A stretch of 58,783 nucleotides of DNA, from the NCBI GenBank assembly GCA_903929045.1, contig CAIYTE010000143.1, positions 1-58,783 of the forward strand. The letters run 5' to 3'. The notes beneath the pieces are model-generated. The model saw only the letters and a program-made list of their open reading frames with translations. It was not told where the DNA came from and did no database searches. How positions within the stretch are numbered: the first letter of the stretch is position 1; every line of letters starts with the position of its first letter. Shown in pieces: positions 1 to 8,052 of this stretch. The position numbers and the translations under genes were made by a program. The stretch comes from an uncultured Hyphomicrobiales bacterium. GTDB taxonomy: Bacteria > Pseudomonadota > Alphaproteobacteria > Rhizobiales > Xanthobacteraceae.

Positions 1-98
1 GCCTGCATCAGTTCGGCTTGGAGCCGCCCGATCTCGGCCAGCAGCGCCGCATCGGCTGGCGGGACGGCTTGCGGTCGATCGGAACTATCTGCGGCCAC
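1..98 (-). CDS. Possible N-terminus of a small YdcH/DUF465-like protein (partial)
   Basis: An open frame runs from a GTG at 98 to the window edge. It reads as a charged, helix-forming N-terminus containing ADAALLAEIGRLQAELMQ. Short YdcH/DUF465 coiled-coil proteins of this composition occur in this order, but too little is visible to assign the family. No strong ribosome binding site precedes the GTG, and a TTG further upstream is also possible. It is divergent from purE. Low confidence that it is a gene. Confidence 0.3.
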   Translation of the reverse strand, partial: MAADSSDRPQAVPPADAALLAEIGRLQAELMQ

Positions 99-237
99 GG
101 ACGAATCACATTGCTTGCTGGTCAAGCCCGCACCATAGCGGTTTCGCCTTGCCAGAGGGGGGTCTGAACCTATAATCCGCCGCTTCCTTCCGCCGGATTC
201 GGCGGCATTTATAGCGCTGCAAGACGCGCTCGGGGGC

Positions 238-723
238 ATGATGGCTGCAAAACCGGTCGCGATCATTATGGGCAGTCAGTCCGACTGGGCCACGATGCAG
301 CACGCCGCGGAAACGCTGGACGCGCTCAAGATCGGCTACGACAAGCTGATCGTCTCGGCGCACCGCACGCCGCGCCGGCTGTACGAATTCGCCACCAATG
401 CCGCCGATAACGGCTTCAAGGTGATCATCGCCGGCGCCGGTGGCGCCGCCCACCTGCCCGGCATGGCCGCCTCAATGACGCTACTGCCGGTGTTCGGCGT
501 GCCGATGAACACGCATGCGCTGGAAGGCAAGGATTCCGTGCTGTCGATCCTGCAGATGCCGGCCGGTATTCCGGTCGGCACCTTGGCCATCGGCAAGCCC
601 GGCGCGATCAACGCCGCGCTGCTCGCCGCCGCCGTGCTCGGCCTCTCCGATCCGAAGGCGGCGAAAAGCCTCGCCGACTGGCGCGCCAAGCAGACCAAGG
701 CCGTCGCCAAGCGGCCGAAATAA
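238..723 (+). CDS. purE: 5-(carboxyamino)imidazole ribonucleotide mutase (PurE class I)
   Basis: PurE moves the carboxylate of N5-CAIR to C4, giving CAIR in cytosolic de novo purine synthesis. The 161-residue protein shows the family landmarks: GSQSDW at 12-17 (phosphate binding and the catalytic Asp region), SAHRTP at 40-45 with the active-site His, and [10 protein letters not shown] at 66-75. Length is normal for class I PurE. Two ATG codons lie in tandem at 238 and 241 and either could be used. purK follows after 3 nt, so the two consecutive pathway steps are almost certainly co-transcribed. Confidence 0.97.
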   Translation: MMAAKPVAIIMGSQSDWATMQHAAETLDALKIGYDKLIVSAHRTPRRLYEFATNAADNGFKVIIAGAGGAAHLPGMAASMTLLPVFGVPMNTHALEGKDSVLSILQMPAGIPVGTLAIGKPGAINAALLAAAVLGLSDPKAAKSLADWRAKQTKAVAKRPK

Positions 724-726
724 CGA

Positions 727-1806
727 ATGCTCAAGCCCGGCGCGACGATTGGGATTCTCGGCGGCGGACAGCTCGGCCGCATGCTGGCGATCGCCGCGCA
801 GCAACTCGGGCTGAATGTCCACATCTATTCGCCGGACAAAGACTCCTGCGCTTTCGACGTCGTGCGCAGCTTCACCCGCGCCGCCTATGACGACGAAGCG
901 GCGCTCGCGCGCTTTGCCGACAGCGTCGACGTCATCACCTACGAATTCGAGAACGTGCCGGCCAAGACCGCGGCGTTTCTTGCCAAGCGCCAGCCGGTGT
1001 TTCCCAATCCGCACGTGCTGGAAATCACGCAGGACCGTTTGGTTGAAAAGGATTTCGTCGCCAAGCTCGGCATCGGCACTGCGCCTTATGCTTCAGTGCA
1101 TAGCGCCTCGCAATTGGCGGCCGGCATCGAGAAGGTCGGCCTGCCCGCCGTTCTCAAGACCCTGCGCATGGGTTATGACGGCAAGGGCCAGACCAAGATC
1201 GCCAAAGGCGGCGACGCCAATGCGGCGTGGCGCAGCCTGAAGAACGAGCCGTGCATCCTCGAAGGCTTCGTCAATTTCGAACGCGAAGTGTCGGTGGTCG
1301 CGGCGCGCTCGGCGGACGGTCATGTCGAATGCTTCGAGACGACCGAGAACGAGCATCGCGATCACATTCTCCATATCTCCAAGGTGCCGGCGAAGGTGAC
1401 GCCCGAGCTCGATGCCGAAGCGCGCAAGATCGCCACCCGCATCGGCAAGGCATTCGATTATGTCGGCGTCTACGCGGTCGAGATGTTCGTCGTGCGCAAG
1501 GGCAAGACCAAGACCGTGCTGGTCAACGAGATCGCGCCGCGCGTTCACAACTCCGGCCACTGGACCATCGACGGCGCGACGGTGTCGCAGTTCGAGCAGC
1601 ACATCCGCGCCGTCGCCGGCTGGCCGTTGGCGAAACCGCAGCGTCTCGGCAAGCGCGTCGAGATGACCAACCTGATCGGCGCCGAAGCCAACGACGCCGG
1701 ACACTGGCTGACGACGCCCGGCGCGTCGCTGCATCTCTACGGCAAGGGCGACGCCCGGCCCGGCCGCAAGATGGGCCACGTGACGCGCGTCTGGCCGGTG
1801 AAGTAG
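727..1806 (+). CDS. purK: 5-(carboxyamino)imidazole ribonucleotide synthase (PurK)
   Basis: PurK is an ATP-grasp ligase that makes N5-CAIR from AIR, bicarbonate and ATP, the substrate of PurE encoded just upstream. The 359-residue protein starts with the Rossmann-like GGGQLGRML (about residues 11-19). It has the ATP-grasp LKTLRMGYDGKGQ segment in the middle and the metal/ATP site NEIAPRVHNSGHW near residue 270. Length and order are typical. The start at 727 sits 3 nt after the purE stop, consistent with translational coupling. Confidence 0.97.
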   Translation: MLKPGATIGILGGGQLGRMLAIAAQQLGLNVHIYSPDKDSCAFDVVRSFTRAAYDDEAALARFADSVDVITYEFENVPAKTAAFLAKRQPVFPNPHVLEITQDRLVEKDFVAKLGIGTAPYASVHSASQLAAGIEKVGLPAVLKTLRMGYDGKGQTKIAKGGDANAAWRSLKNEPCILEGFVNFEREVSVVAARSADGHVECFETTENEHRDHILHISKVPAKVTPELDAEARKIATRIGKAFDYVGVYAVEMFVVRKGKTKTVLVNEIAPRVHNSGHWTIDGATVSQFEQHIRAVAGWPLAKPQRLGKRVEMTNLIGAEANDAGHWLTTPGASLHLYGKGDARPGRKMGHVTRVWPVK

Positions 1807-1834
1807 CTGCCGCGTTTGGCAGCGTGCTAGGCTG

Positions 1835-1855
1835 ACCTCCGCAAAGTCCGGAGGT
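1835..1855 (+). promoter_or_regulatory. Hairpin sequestering the Shine-Dalgarno of the GST gene
   Basis: ACCTCCG (1835-1841) is a perfect 7-bp complement of CGGAGGT (1849-1855), with a 7-nt loop. The right arm contains the GGAGG ribosome binding site that lies 4 nt before the ATG at 1859. If formed, the stem would hide the whole Shine-Dalgarno. The structure is seen in the sequence. A regulatory role is inference. Confidence 0.45.
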
Positions 1856-1858
1856 TTC

Positions 1859-2521
1859 ATGGCGCTGACGCTCTATCTGCATCCGCTCTCGTCGTTCTGC
1901 CACAAGGCGCTGATCGCGCTCTATGAGAATGACATCGCGTTCACGCCGGTTGTCGTCAATCTCGGCGACAAGGACTCAAGCGAGGCGTTCAAGAAAGTCT
2001 GGCCGGTCGGCCGCTTCCCCGTCCTCAAGGACGGCGAACGCATTGTGCCTGAGTCCACCTGCATCATCGAGTATCTGGCGCTGCATTATCCGGGAAAGAC
2101 GATACTGATCCCCGACGACGCCAAGCGCGCCTTCGACGTCCGCGAATGGGACCGCTTCTTCGATCTCAATCTGCATCTGCACATGCAGAAGGTCATCGGC
2201 GACCGCATCCGCCCCGAGGGCGAGCGGGATCCGCACGGCGTCGCGCATGCCAAGCGCATGATCGAAACCGGCCTCGCGCTCGCGGAAAAACAGATCGCTG
2301 GCAAAAACTGGATCGCTGGCGACGACTTCACCATGGCCGACTGCGCCGCGGCGCCGCCGTTGTTCTATTGCGACTTCGCCGTTGAGAAGCTCGCCGGGCG
2401 CTACGACAAACTGACTGCCTATCTCGAGCGCCTGAAGCAGCGACCGTCCTACGCCCGCGCGCTGAAGGAAGCCGAGCCCTTCATGCAATGGGTGCCGCAG
2501 GATAAACAGACCACGACCTAA
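1859..2521 (+). CDS. Glutathione S-transferase family protein
   Basis: This 220-residue cytosolic GST-like protein has an N-terminal thioredoxin fold. HPLSSFCHKAL (about residues 8-18) carries Ser residues that could activate glutathione, and a PESTCIIEYL segment near 62-71 is the classical glutathione gamma-glutamyl contact (PES motif). The C-terminal all-helical domain contains the FTMADCAAAP element near residue 157 that resembles the GST N-capping box. Substrate is unknown. It follows purEK by about 50 nt with its own strong GGAGG site, which lies inside a hairpin. Family assignment is secure, specific function is not. Confidence 0.9.
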   Translation: MALTLYLHPLSSFCHKALIALYENDIAFTPVVVNLGDKDSSEAFKKVWPVGRFPVLKDGERIVPESTCIIEYLALHYPGKTILIPDDAKRAFDVREWDRFFDLNLHLHMQKVIGDRIRPEGERDPHGVAHAKRMIETGLALAEKQIAGKNWIAGDDFTMADCAAAPPLFYCDFAVEKLAGRYDKLTAYLERLKQRPSYARALKEAEPFMQWVPQDKQTTT

Positions 2522-2558
2522 GTTTGTAAATATTAAAATTACATCTTATGGTTGCTTT

Positions 2559-3152
2559 ATGGAGCAACCTCGCTTCCCCGACCGGCTGCTGCCGCTCGCC
2601 TTCGATCCGGCGCGGCTCGCCGCGGCCATGGCGGATTTCGCCATCGCGGAATGGGTCCGCCACTTCGTGACCCAGAACTATGACGGCGACTGGGACGTCA
2701 TCGCGCTGCGGGGGCCGGCCGGCGCCCGGCACCCGATCCAGATGATCTATTCCGACCCCACCTGCACGAACTTCGCAGATACCCCGGCGCTGACGGCCTC
2801 GCCCGGCTTCACGGAGGTTCTGGCGGCCTTTGCCTGCCCGCTGCACGCCGTGCGGCTGATGCGGCTCGCCCCCGGCTCGGTGATCAAGGAGCACCACGAC
2901 AACGACCTGTCCTTCGAGCAGGGCATGATCCGGATCCATATCCCGGTCGTCACCAATGACGGGGTCGATTTCCGCCTCAACGGCGTCCGCTGCCTCATGC
3001 CGGCGGGGTCCTGCTGGTACTTGCGCTTGTCCGACCCCCATTCGGTGGCAAACCGGGGTGCGGAGGACCGAATCCACCTCGTTATTGACACCGTAGCGGA
3101 TGATTGGGTCTCTGCTCTGTTCCAGACCGCGTTGCGGAACCAGGCCGCCTGA
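2559..3152 (+). CDS. Aspartyl/asparaginyl beta-hydroxylase-like oxygenase
   Basis: The 197-residue protein matches the Asp/Asn hydroxylase fold of Fe(II)/2-oxoglutarate dioxygenases. VIKEHHDND near residues 108-116 supplies the first iron-ligand His and an acidic residue. DPHSVANRG near 158-166 supplies the distal His, followed by RIHLVID and its Arg/His. The family hydroxylates protein or small-molecule Asp/Asn residues. The bacterial substrate is unknown here. It is preceded by an AT-rich stretch (2522-2558) that probably holds its promoter, so it is likely transcribed separately from the GST gene. Confidence 0.85.
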   Translation: MEQPRFPDRLLPLAFDPARLAAAMADFAIAEWVRHFVTQNYDGDWDVIALRGPAGARHPIQMIYSDPTCTNFADTPALTASPGFTEVLAAFACPLHAVRLMRLAPGSVIKEHHDNDLSFEQGMIRIHIPVVTNDGVDFRLNGVRCLMPAGSCWYLRLSDPHSVANRGAEDRIHLVIDTVADDWVSALFQTALRNQAA

Positions 3153-3292
3153 AAAGGCCTGAAATCGGGTATTTCACGCCTAGTTCAGGCCGTGGTATGG
3201 CACTACCCCTGTGAAAAGGGCTGTGGAACGGCACTTTTGGCTCGTTTCCATGGACTCACGTTTCTAATTCTGTTACTGCGACCCGACTCAAA

Positions 3293-3313
3293 GCCCGTAT
3301 AGCGGGCCTTTTT
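3293..3313 (+). terminator. Terminator-like hairpin in the rpsU leader
   Basis: GCCCG (3293-3297) pairs with CGGGC (3303-3307) around TATAG and is followed by CTTTTT. It lies 40 nt upstream of the rpsU start. It could end the upstream hydroxylase transcript or act as an attenuator in the rpsU leader. The stem is only 5 bp, so strength is moderate. Confidence 0.5.
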
Positions 3314-3352
3314 AGCTAGAACCCGCCCGAGCCACATACGAAGGAAGCATGC

Positions 3353-3673
3353 GTGCAAGTTCTCGTTCGCGATAATAACGTCGATCAGGCCCTCAAGGCG
3401 CTCAAGAAGAAGATGCAGCGTGAGGGCATCTTCCGCGAAATGAAGCTTCGCGGTCATTACGAAAAGCCGTCGGAAAAGAAGGCGCGGGAAAAGGCGGAAG
3501 CCATCCGTCGCGCCCGCAAGCTCGCGCGCAAGAAGATGCAGCGCGAAGGTCTGCTGCCGATGAAGCCGCGCGTTGTGCCGGGCGCCGGTGGTCCGGGCGC
3601 GGGTGCTGGCGGTGCCGGTGGCCGTGGCCGTGGTGGTCCGGGCGCAGGCGCTGGCGGCGGTTCGCGCTTCTAG
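3353..3673 (+). CDS. rpsU: 30S ribosomal protein S21 with Gly-rich C-terminal tail
   Basis: S21 is a small-subunit protein near the platform that influences initiation. The first ~75 residues are canonical alphaproteobacterial S21 ([20 protein letters not shown], then [17 protein letters not shown]). From about residue 80 the protein ends in a low-complexity Gly/Ala/Arg tail ([19 protein letters not shown] and onward), longer than in S21 of about 70 residues. The start is GTG at 3353, with AAGGAAG 8 nt upstream. An overlapping ATG at 3349 is out of frame. A strong terminator follows, so the gene is probably monocistronic. Confidence 0.95.
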   Translation: MQVLVRDNNVDQALKALKKKMQREGIFREMKLRGHYEKPSEKKAREKAEAIRRARKLARKKMQREGLLPMKPRVVPGAGGPGAGAGGAGGRGRGGPGAGAGGGSRF

Positions 3674-3700
3674 TCTTTTTCGGTTCGGGTTTAGAAATGA

Positions 3701-3731
3701 AACGCGGGCGCTCACGGCGCCCGCGTTTTTT
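3701..3731 (+). terminator. Rho-independent terminator of rpsU
   Basis: A perfect 11-bp stem (AACGCGGGCGC at 3701-3711 with its complement at 3717-3727), a 5-nt loop and an overlapping run of six T (3726-3731). It lies 27 nt after the rpsU stop. The convergent bicupin gene ends at 3746, just beyond it. Confidence 0.9.
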
Positions 3732-3745
3732 ATTGGCAAAACACC

Positions 3746-4957
3746 TTACGCCGGCACGATGGCGTGTTTGTCTTTCTGCAAGGCATCCAGCACGCGTTGA
3801 TCGAGCTTGAGATGGTCCTGCAACAGTTCAGGCGGCGTCAGCGCCATCCACTGGTTCAATGACAGATCGGCGTAGAAGCTGCTCTTGAAGACCTCGAGAA
3901 AACGCAGCGTCTCGTTCCCGGTATTTTCGATGTAGTGCCCCATGGCGAATGGCACGACGCCGACATCGCCGGCGCGGAAATCGAACGTCCGGGCCTGCCC
4001 CGATGAGGCGAAGACGCCCATGCGCCCCTGGCCCTGCAGGTAGTATTGCCACTCGCCGGCATTGTTGTGCCAGTGCAGTTCGCGCATCGCCCCCGGCTCG
4101 ACTTCGACAAGCGCCGCCGCGATGTGGGTCGAGACCGGAAAGTTTTTGGAATCGGTAATGCGCACCGTGCCGCTTTTGGTGCGAAGCGGCGGCTGCGCGG
4201 TCATCTGATGCTTGAACGTCTGCGACACCGCTTTGGGGCCGCGCAATTTGTCGCCGGCGACAGGCCCCGGCACGGGCGCCTTGAAGATGTAGAGATCGTC
4301 CGGATCGGGCAGCTTGGCGAACAGATCCGCTGAGACGCCGAAATTCTTCGCCAGAACATCCGGCGGCACATGCTTGAACCAGTCGCTAATGAGAAACGTG
4401 CTGTCTTCGTCGAAATGCGGATCGTCGAAGATCAGCAGGAATTCGCAACCGTCCGGACCCAGACCTTGGATGGAGTGGGGAATGCCGGACGGAAAATACC
4501 AGAGATCGCCGGCGGCAACGTCCTCGACGAAATTATTGCCGTCCTGATCGATCGCCGTGATCCGCGCGTTGCCGTTGATCATGTACGACCATTCGACTTC
4601 CTTGTGCCAATGCAGTTCGCGAATGCCACCGGCATTGAGCCGCATATTGACGCCGGCAATATCAGTCGAAGCGGGCAATTCGCGCGCTGTCACCTGACGG
4701 GTCCATCCGCCCGTGCCTTGACGCACATGAGAATCCGAAAATGAAAACTTCAAATTCGGCAACGTGCCGTGGTCGGTCTTCGGCGGATTGAGAATGTCGG
4801 GATTTTGGCCATCGCGCATCAAGTCGCGCGGGCCGTTGTCAGCGCCGCCGTAACCCGGCCCGCGTTGCGGCTGGAGATTTTGGGCGTGGGCTGTTGCGGC
4901 TGTAGCGACGAGGCCGCCGGCGGTTGCGCTGAGGAGGGTGCGACGCGAGAAGCTCAT
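3746..4957 (-). CDS. oxdC: Oxalate decarboxylase-like bicupin, Tat-exported
   Basis: This 403-residue double-cupin protein resembles OxdC, the Mn enzyme that converts oxalate to formate and CO2. Both cupins carry the metal signature: [12 protein letters not shown] near residue 113 and [14 protein letters not shown] near residue 293. The flexible lid segment DEDST resembles the SENST loop of B. subtilis OxdC, whose Glu favours decarboxylase over oxidase activity. The chosen start at 4957 gives a twin-arginine leader ([12 protein letters not shown], then AHA|Q), implying periplasmic location. A longer in-frame start at 5017 would bury this leader. Substrate specificity is inferred from motifs. 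Confidence 0.87.
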   Translation of the reverse strand: MSFSRRTLLSATAGGLVATAATAHAQNLQPQRGPGYGGADNGPRDLMRDGQNPDILNPPKTDHGTLPNLKFSFSDSHVRQGTGGWTRQVTARELPASTDIAGVNMRLNAGGIRELHWHKEVEWSYMINGNARITAIDQDGNNFVEDVAAGDLWYFPSGIPHSIQGLGPDGCEFLLIFDDPHFDEDSTFLISDWFKHVPPDVLAKNFGVSADLFAKLPDPDDLYIFKAPVPGPVAGDKLRGPKAVSQTFKHQMTAQPPLRTKSGTVRITDSKNFPVSTHIAAALVEVEPGAMRELHWHNNAGEWQYYLQGQGRMGVFASSGQARTFDFRAGDVGVVPFAMGHYIENTGNETLRFLEVFKSSFYADLSLNQWMALTPPELLQDHLKLDQRVLDALQKDKHAIVPA

Positions 4958-5052
4958 GATGTCGTTCCGACTTTGGAAACGTCGCGCCCGGCACACCAAC
5001 GGGGATGTTCGAACCAAGTTCCCGAAGCGGAGAGCGCGCGTTACAAGACGTC

Positions 5053-5544
5053 ATGGATATCGCCCTCACCATCCGCCCCGCTTCTGCCGCCGACGACGAT
5101 GCGATCTGGACCATTCTGGAGCCGGTGTTCCGCGCCGGCGAAACCTATCCGATCCCGCGCGACATCGGCCGCGCCGATGCGCTGGCCTATTGGCGCACGC
5201 CGGGACACACCGTGTTTGTCGCCGCGGACGGCGCCGTCGTCGGCACCTATTACCTGCGCGCCAACCAGCGCGGCGGCGGTGCCCATGTTGCAAACTGCGG
5301 CTACATGACCGCCGCAGCCGCCACGGGGCGCGGCGTTGCCCGCGCGATGTGCATGCATTCGCTGGAAGCAGCCCGGCAGCGCGGATTTACCGCCATGCAG
5401 TTCAACTTCGTGGTGGCCACCAACGAGCGGGCGGTGCGCCTCTGGCAGGCCTGCGGCTTCGCTGTGGCCGCCCGCCTGCCAAACGTGTTCCAGCACCCCC
5501 GATTGGGCTTTGTCGACGCCCTAGTCATGCTGCGCACGCTGTAG
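5053..5544 (+). CDS. GNAT family N-acetyltransferase
   Basis: The 163-residue protein shows the GNAT fold. After the first strand (IALTIRPAS) comes a central NCGYMTAAAATGRGVARAM segment, whose GRGVA is the acetyl-CoA pyrophosphate loop (motif A), and near the C-terminus NERAVRLWQACGF, the motif B region. It acetylates an unknown amine, probably a small molecule or protein N-terminus. The start at 5053 was preferred because it begins right at the first strand. The same frame is open upstream to 5005, divergent from and close to the bicupin gene. Confidence 0.87.
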   Translation: MDIALTIRPASAADDDAIWTILEPVFRAGETYPIPRDIGRADALAYWRTPGHTVFVAADGAVVGTYYLRANQRGGGAHVANCGYMTAAAATGRGVARAMCMHSLEAARQRGFTAMQFNFVVATNERAVRLWQACGFAVAARLPNVFQHPRLGFVDALVMLRTL

Positions 5545-5697
5545 TCCGCACCCGCGTTAAGAAAAAACTCGGCTGCCCGCTGTAAAATCGGTTTTGAATG
5601 AAACCTATTCGCGCGTGGCGCGTTTGTCGTCACGGGTTGGGGTTTCCAGCACAAAAATAGTCTGTAAGGCCAAGCATTTGCGTAACGTCGGGGATTG

Positions 5698-6804
5698 ATG
5701 GATCAACCGGGAGGCTTTCTCGAAAGCGAACTGGAACGCGCCATAGCCGCCCATAGTGAGGGTTCCGGCGACGATAAAGTCGTGCCTTTTTCCCCTGCCG
5801 CCCATGCCCAGGCAGCCCTGACCGAGCGCGAGCGCCGGTTTCGCGAGTTGCTGAATGCCCTGCCGAGCGCCGTTTACACCACCGACGCCGACGGCCGCCT
5901 CACCTACTTCAACGATGCCGCCGCCGAACTCTGGGGCCAGCGGCCGCAGCTCGGCACCACGGAATGGTGCGGCTCAGCGAAACTGTTCTGGGCCGACGGC
6001 ACGCCGATGGCGCATGGAGAGAGCGCCCTGGCCATCGCACTCAAGGAAGACCGGCCGGTGCGCGGCATGGAAGGCATTTGCGAACGTCCGGACGGCGTGC
6101 GTGTCCCGTTCATGCCCTACCCGACCCCGCTGCATGACGAAGCCGGAAAACTGATCGGCGGCGTCAACATGCTGGTCGACATCACCGAACGCAAACGCGG
6201 CGAGGAACAGCAAGCGCTGCTCGTGCGCGAACTGCATCACCGCGTGCGCAACACGCTGGCCACCGTCCAGGCCATTATGGGATCGACGGCACGCTCGTCA
6301 GACACGATTGAAGAATTCAAGGACTCGCTGATCGGTCGCATCGGCGCGCTGGCCAAGACGCATCGCCTCCTCACCGAAGAGGTCGGCGAGGTCACGTTCG
6401 CCGATCTGCTGCACAACGAACTCGACGCCTTTGGCGACGACCAGAACCGCATCACGCTGACCGGCCCCGAGATCTATCTCTCGGCCCAGCTCGCGGTGTC
6501 GCTCGGCATGGTGCTGCACGAGTTGACCATCAATGCCGCCAAGTTCGGCGCGCTGTCTGCGATTGGTGGCAAGGTCGAGGTAACGTGGAGCGTCACCATC
6601 GAGGCGACGCGGCGGCGTCTGGATTTCGACTGGGTCGAGAGCGGCGGCCCGCAGGTGTCACCGCCGAAGCGGCAGGGTTTCGGCGCACGCCTGCTCGAAT
6701 ATGTGCTGCCCGGCCAGATCCATGCCAAGGCGACGATCGATTACGATCCGAAAGGCATTCGCATGCATTGCTCGGTGCCGATGCCGCTCGAAGGCCACCG
6801 GTAG
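5698..6804 (+). CDS. HWE-family sensor histidine kinase with PAS domain
   Basis: A soluble 368-residue two-component kinase. A PAS domain (about 45-165, with RRFRELLNALPSAVY and DITERKR at its end) precedes an HWE kinase core. RELHHRVRNTLATVQ carries the phosphoacceptor His180, HELTINAAKFGAL (274-286) is the N-box with the family His274, and DFDWVESGG provides the W312-x-E314 signature. RQGFGARLLEYVL is the short G-box. No membrane segment is visible, so it senses a cytosolic signal. HWE kinases of this order often act in light or general stress signalling. No response regulator is adjacent. ATG 5698 follows an in-frame TTG at 5695. Confidence 0.92.
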   Translation: MDQPGGFLESELERAIAAHSEGSGDDKVVPFSPAAHAQAALTERERRFRELLNALPSAVYTTDADGRLTYFNDAAAELWGQRPQLGTTEWCGSAKLFWADGTPMAHGESALAIALKEDRPVRGMEGICERPDGVRVPFMPYPTPLHDEAGKLIGGVNMLVDITERKRGEEQQALLVRELHHRVRNTLATVQAIMGSTARSSDTIEEFKDSLIGRIGALAKTHRLLTEEVGEVTFADLLHNELDAFGDDQNRITLTGPEIYLSAQLAVSLGMVLHELTINAAKFGALSAIGGKVEVTWSVTIEATRRRLDFDWVESGGPQVSPPKRQGFGARLLEYVLPGQIHAKATIDYDPKGIRMHCSVPMPLEGHR

Positions 6805-6965
6805 CGCCGCGGCTGCGGATAAAAGCGCTGTAAAAAAGAATGCGCTTTGCGGCAATTCCGTCGTGGTTACCGCCTTATTAACCATTTGAAAATCGGGGCG
6901 GAACTATCACGGCAACGGGGCGACGCGAATCGAACTGGACACTCTCAGTCCAGCGGAGACGTGTC

Positions 6966-7361
6966 ATGACTATAGCGGCGCTTTCCAGCACATCACCTGT
7001 CCTCCCGCCCGCGCAAGACGACTCGCGCCAGGCCTTCGGACAGCTCATCAATTCAATCAAGTCTGGCGACTTGTCGGCCGCACAGGATGCCTACGCGGCA
7101 TTCCAGCAAACGCCAGGCGGTCAAAGCAGCGGGCCCCTCTCTCAAGCCGTCGGCCAGATCGGCAGCGCATTGCAGTCGGGCGACATTGACGGCGCGCAGC
7201 AGGCGCTGACCACGCTGCAACAGCACGCCAAAGGCGCGCACCATCACGGCGGCCATCATGCCAAGCCGAGTGGCGGTGACTCCTCGCAAGCGGCTGCGCC
7301 CGCCACAAGCGGCGCCAGCCCCGCCTCAAGCTCGGCAAATCTGCTCGACGTCACAGCCTGA
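6966..7361 (+). CDS. Hypothetical Ala/Gln/Ser-rich small protein
   Basis: A 131-residue protein with no domain I recognise. Two similar helical units are visible: FGQLINSIKSGDLSAAQDAY (about 24-43) and IGSALQSGDIDGAQQALTTL (about 65-84). They look like an internal duplication of a short helix-turn-helix repeat, and similar SGD-AAQ units occur in small rhizobial hypotheticals. The C-terminal third is a His/Gly/Ser/Ala-rich tail. No signal peptide is evident. The coding assignment rests on the repeat structure and ordinary codon use. Function unknown. It ends 10 nt before the formyltransferase start. Confidence 0.7.
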   Translation: MTIAALSSTSPVLPPAQDDSRQAFGQLINSIKSGDLSAAQDAYAAFQQTPGGQSSGPLSQAVGQIGSALQSGDIDGAQQALTTLQQHAKGAHHHGGHHAKPSGGDSSQAAAPATSGASPASSSANLLDVTA

Positions 7362-7371
7362 GCCGGTTCGC

Positions 7372-8052
7372 ATGTTCGACACTGTCATCTTGCTCACCGG
7401 ACCCATCGAGGAACGGGCGCTGGCGCCGGCGTTACGGCGGCACAGCGCCGATCTCGACGTCCGCAACGTCAAGACCATCGAAGAACTTGAAGTGTTGCCC
7501 CGCGCCTTGCTGGCGCGGGCGCGTCTGATCGGATTTGTCACGCCGGTGATCGTGCCCAAGCGGATCCTCGAATGCCTCGGCTATGGCGCCTACAATTTTC
7601 ATCCGGGCCCGCCGCATTATCCCGGCTGGGTGCCGTCGCATTTCGCGATCTACGACCAGGCGCCGATCTTCGGCGCCACCGTGCACATGATGCATGAACG
7701 CGTCGACAGCGGCCCGATCGTCGGCGTCGAGCTTTTTCCGATGCCGGCGAATGTAACGGTTGCGAGGCTCGAAGAGCTGGCGCTGGTGGCGCTGGCGCGG
7801 ATGTACTGGAACCTGTCGAAGCCGCTGGCGACGCAGACCGGGCCGCTGGCCGAATTGCCCATCACCTGGAGCGGCCGGCGCAGCACGCGCCGCGACTACG
7901 CTGCGCTGTGCGAGATTTCAGCGGAGATATCGAAGAACGAACTGGAACGGCGCATTCCCGTGTTCGGCAACGGCCATTTCGGCCTCGCGCCGACGATCAC
8001 GGTGCACGGCCATACGTTCCGCTATCAGCCGGAACAGGCTACATCCCCTTGA
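7372..8052 (+). CDS. Formyltransferase-like protein (Fmt N-terminal fold)
   Basis: The 226-residue protein resembles the catalytic domain of 10-formyl-tetrahydrofolate-dependent formyltransferases. YGAYNFHPGPPHYPGW (about residues 69-84) supplies the Asn and His, and HERVDSGPIVG near 107-117 supplies the Asp of the N-H-D triad. It lacks the C-terminal OB domain of methionyl-tRNA formyltransferase, so it is not the initiator-tRNA enzyme. The acceptor is unknown. The start at 7372 is chosen because homology begins there. The 3' end overlaps the convergent pntB gene by 14 bp. Confidence 0.8.
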   Translation: MFDTVILLTGPIEERALAPALRRHSADLDVRNVKTIEELEVLPRALLARARLIGFVTPVIVPKRILECLGYGAYNFHPGPPHYPGWVPSHFAIYDQAPIFGATVHMMHERVDSGPIVGVELFPMPANVTVARLEELALVALARMYWNLSKPLATQTGPLAELPITWSGRRSTRRDYAALCEISAEISKNELERRIPVFGNGHFGLAPTITVHGHTFRYQPEQATSP

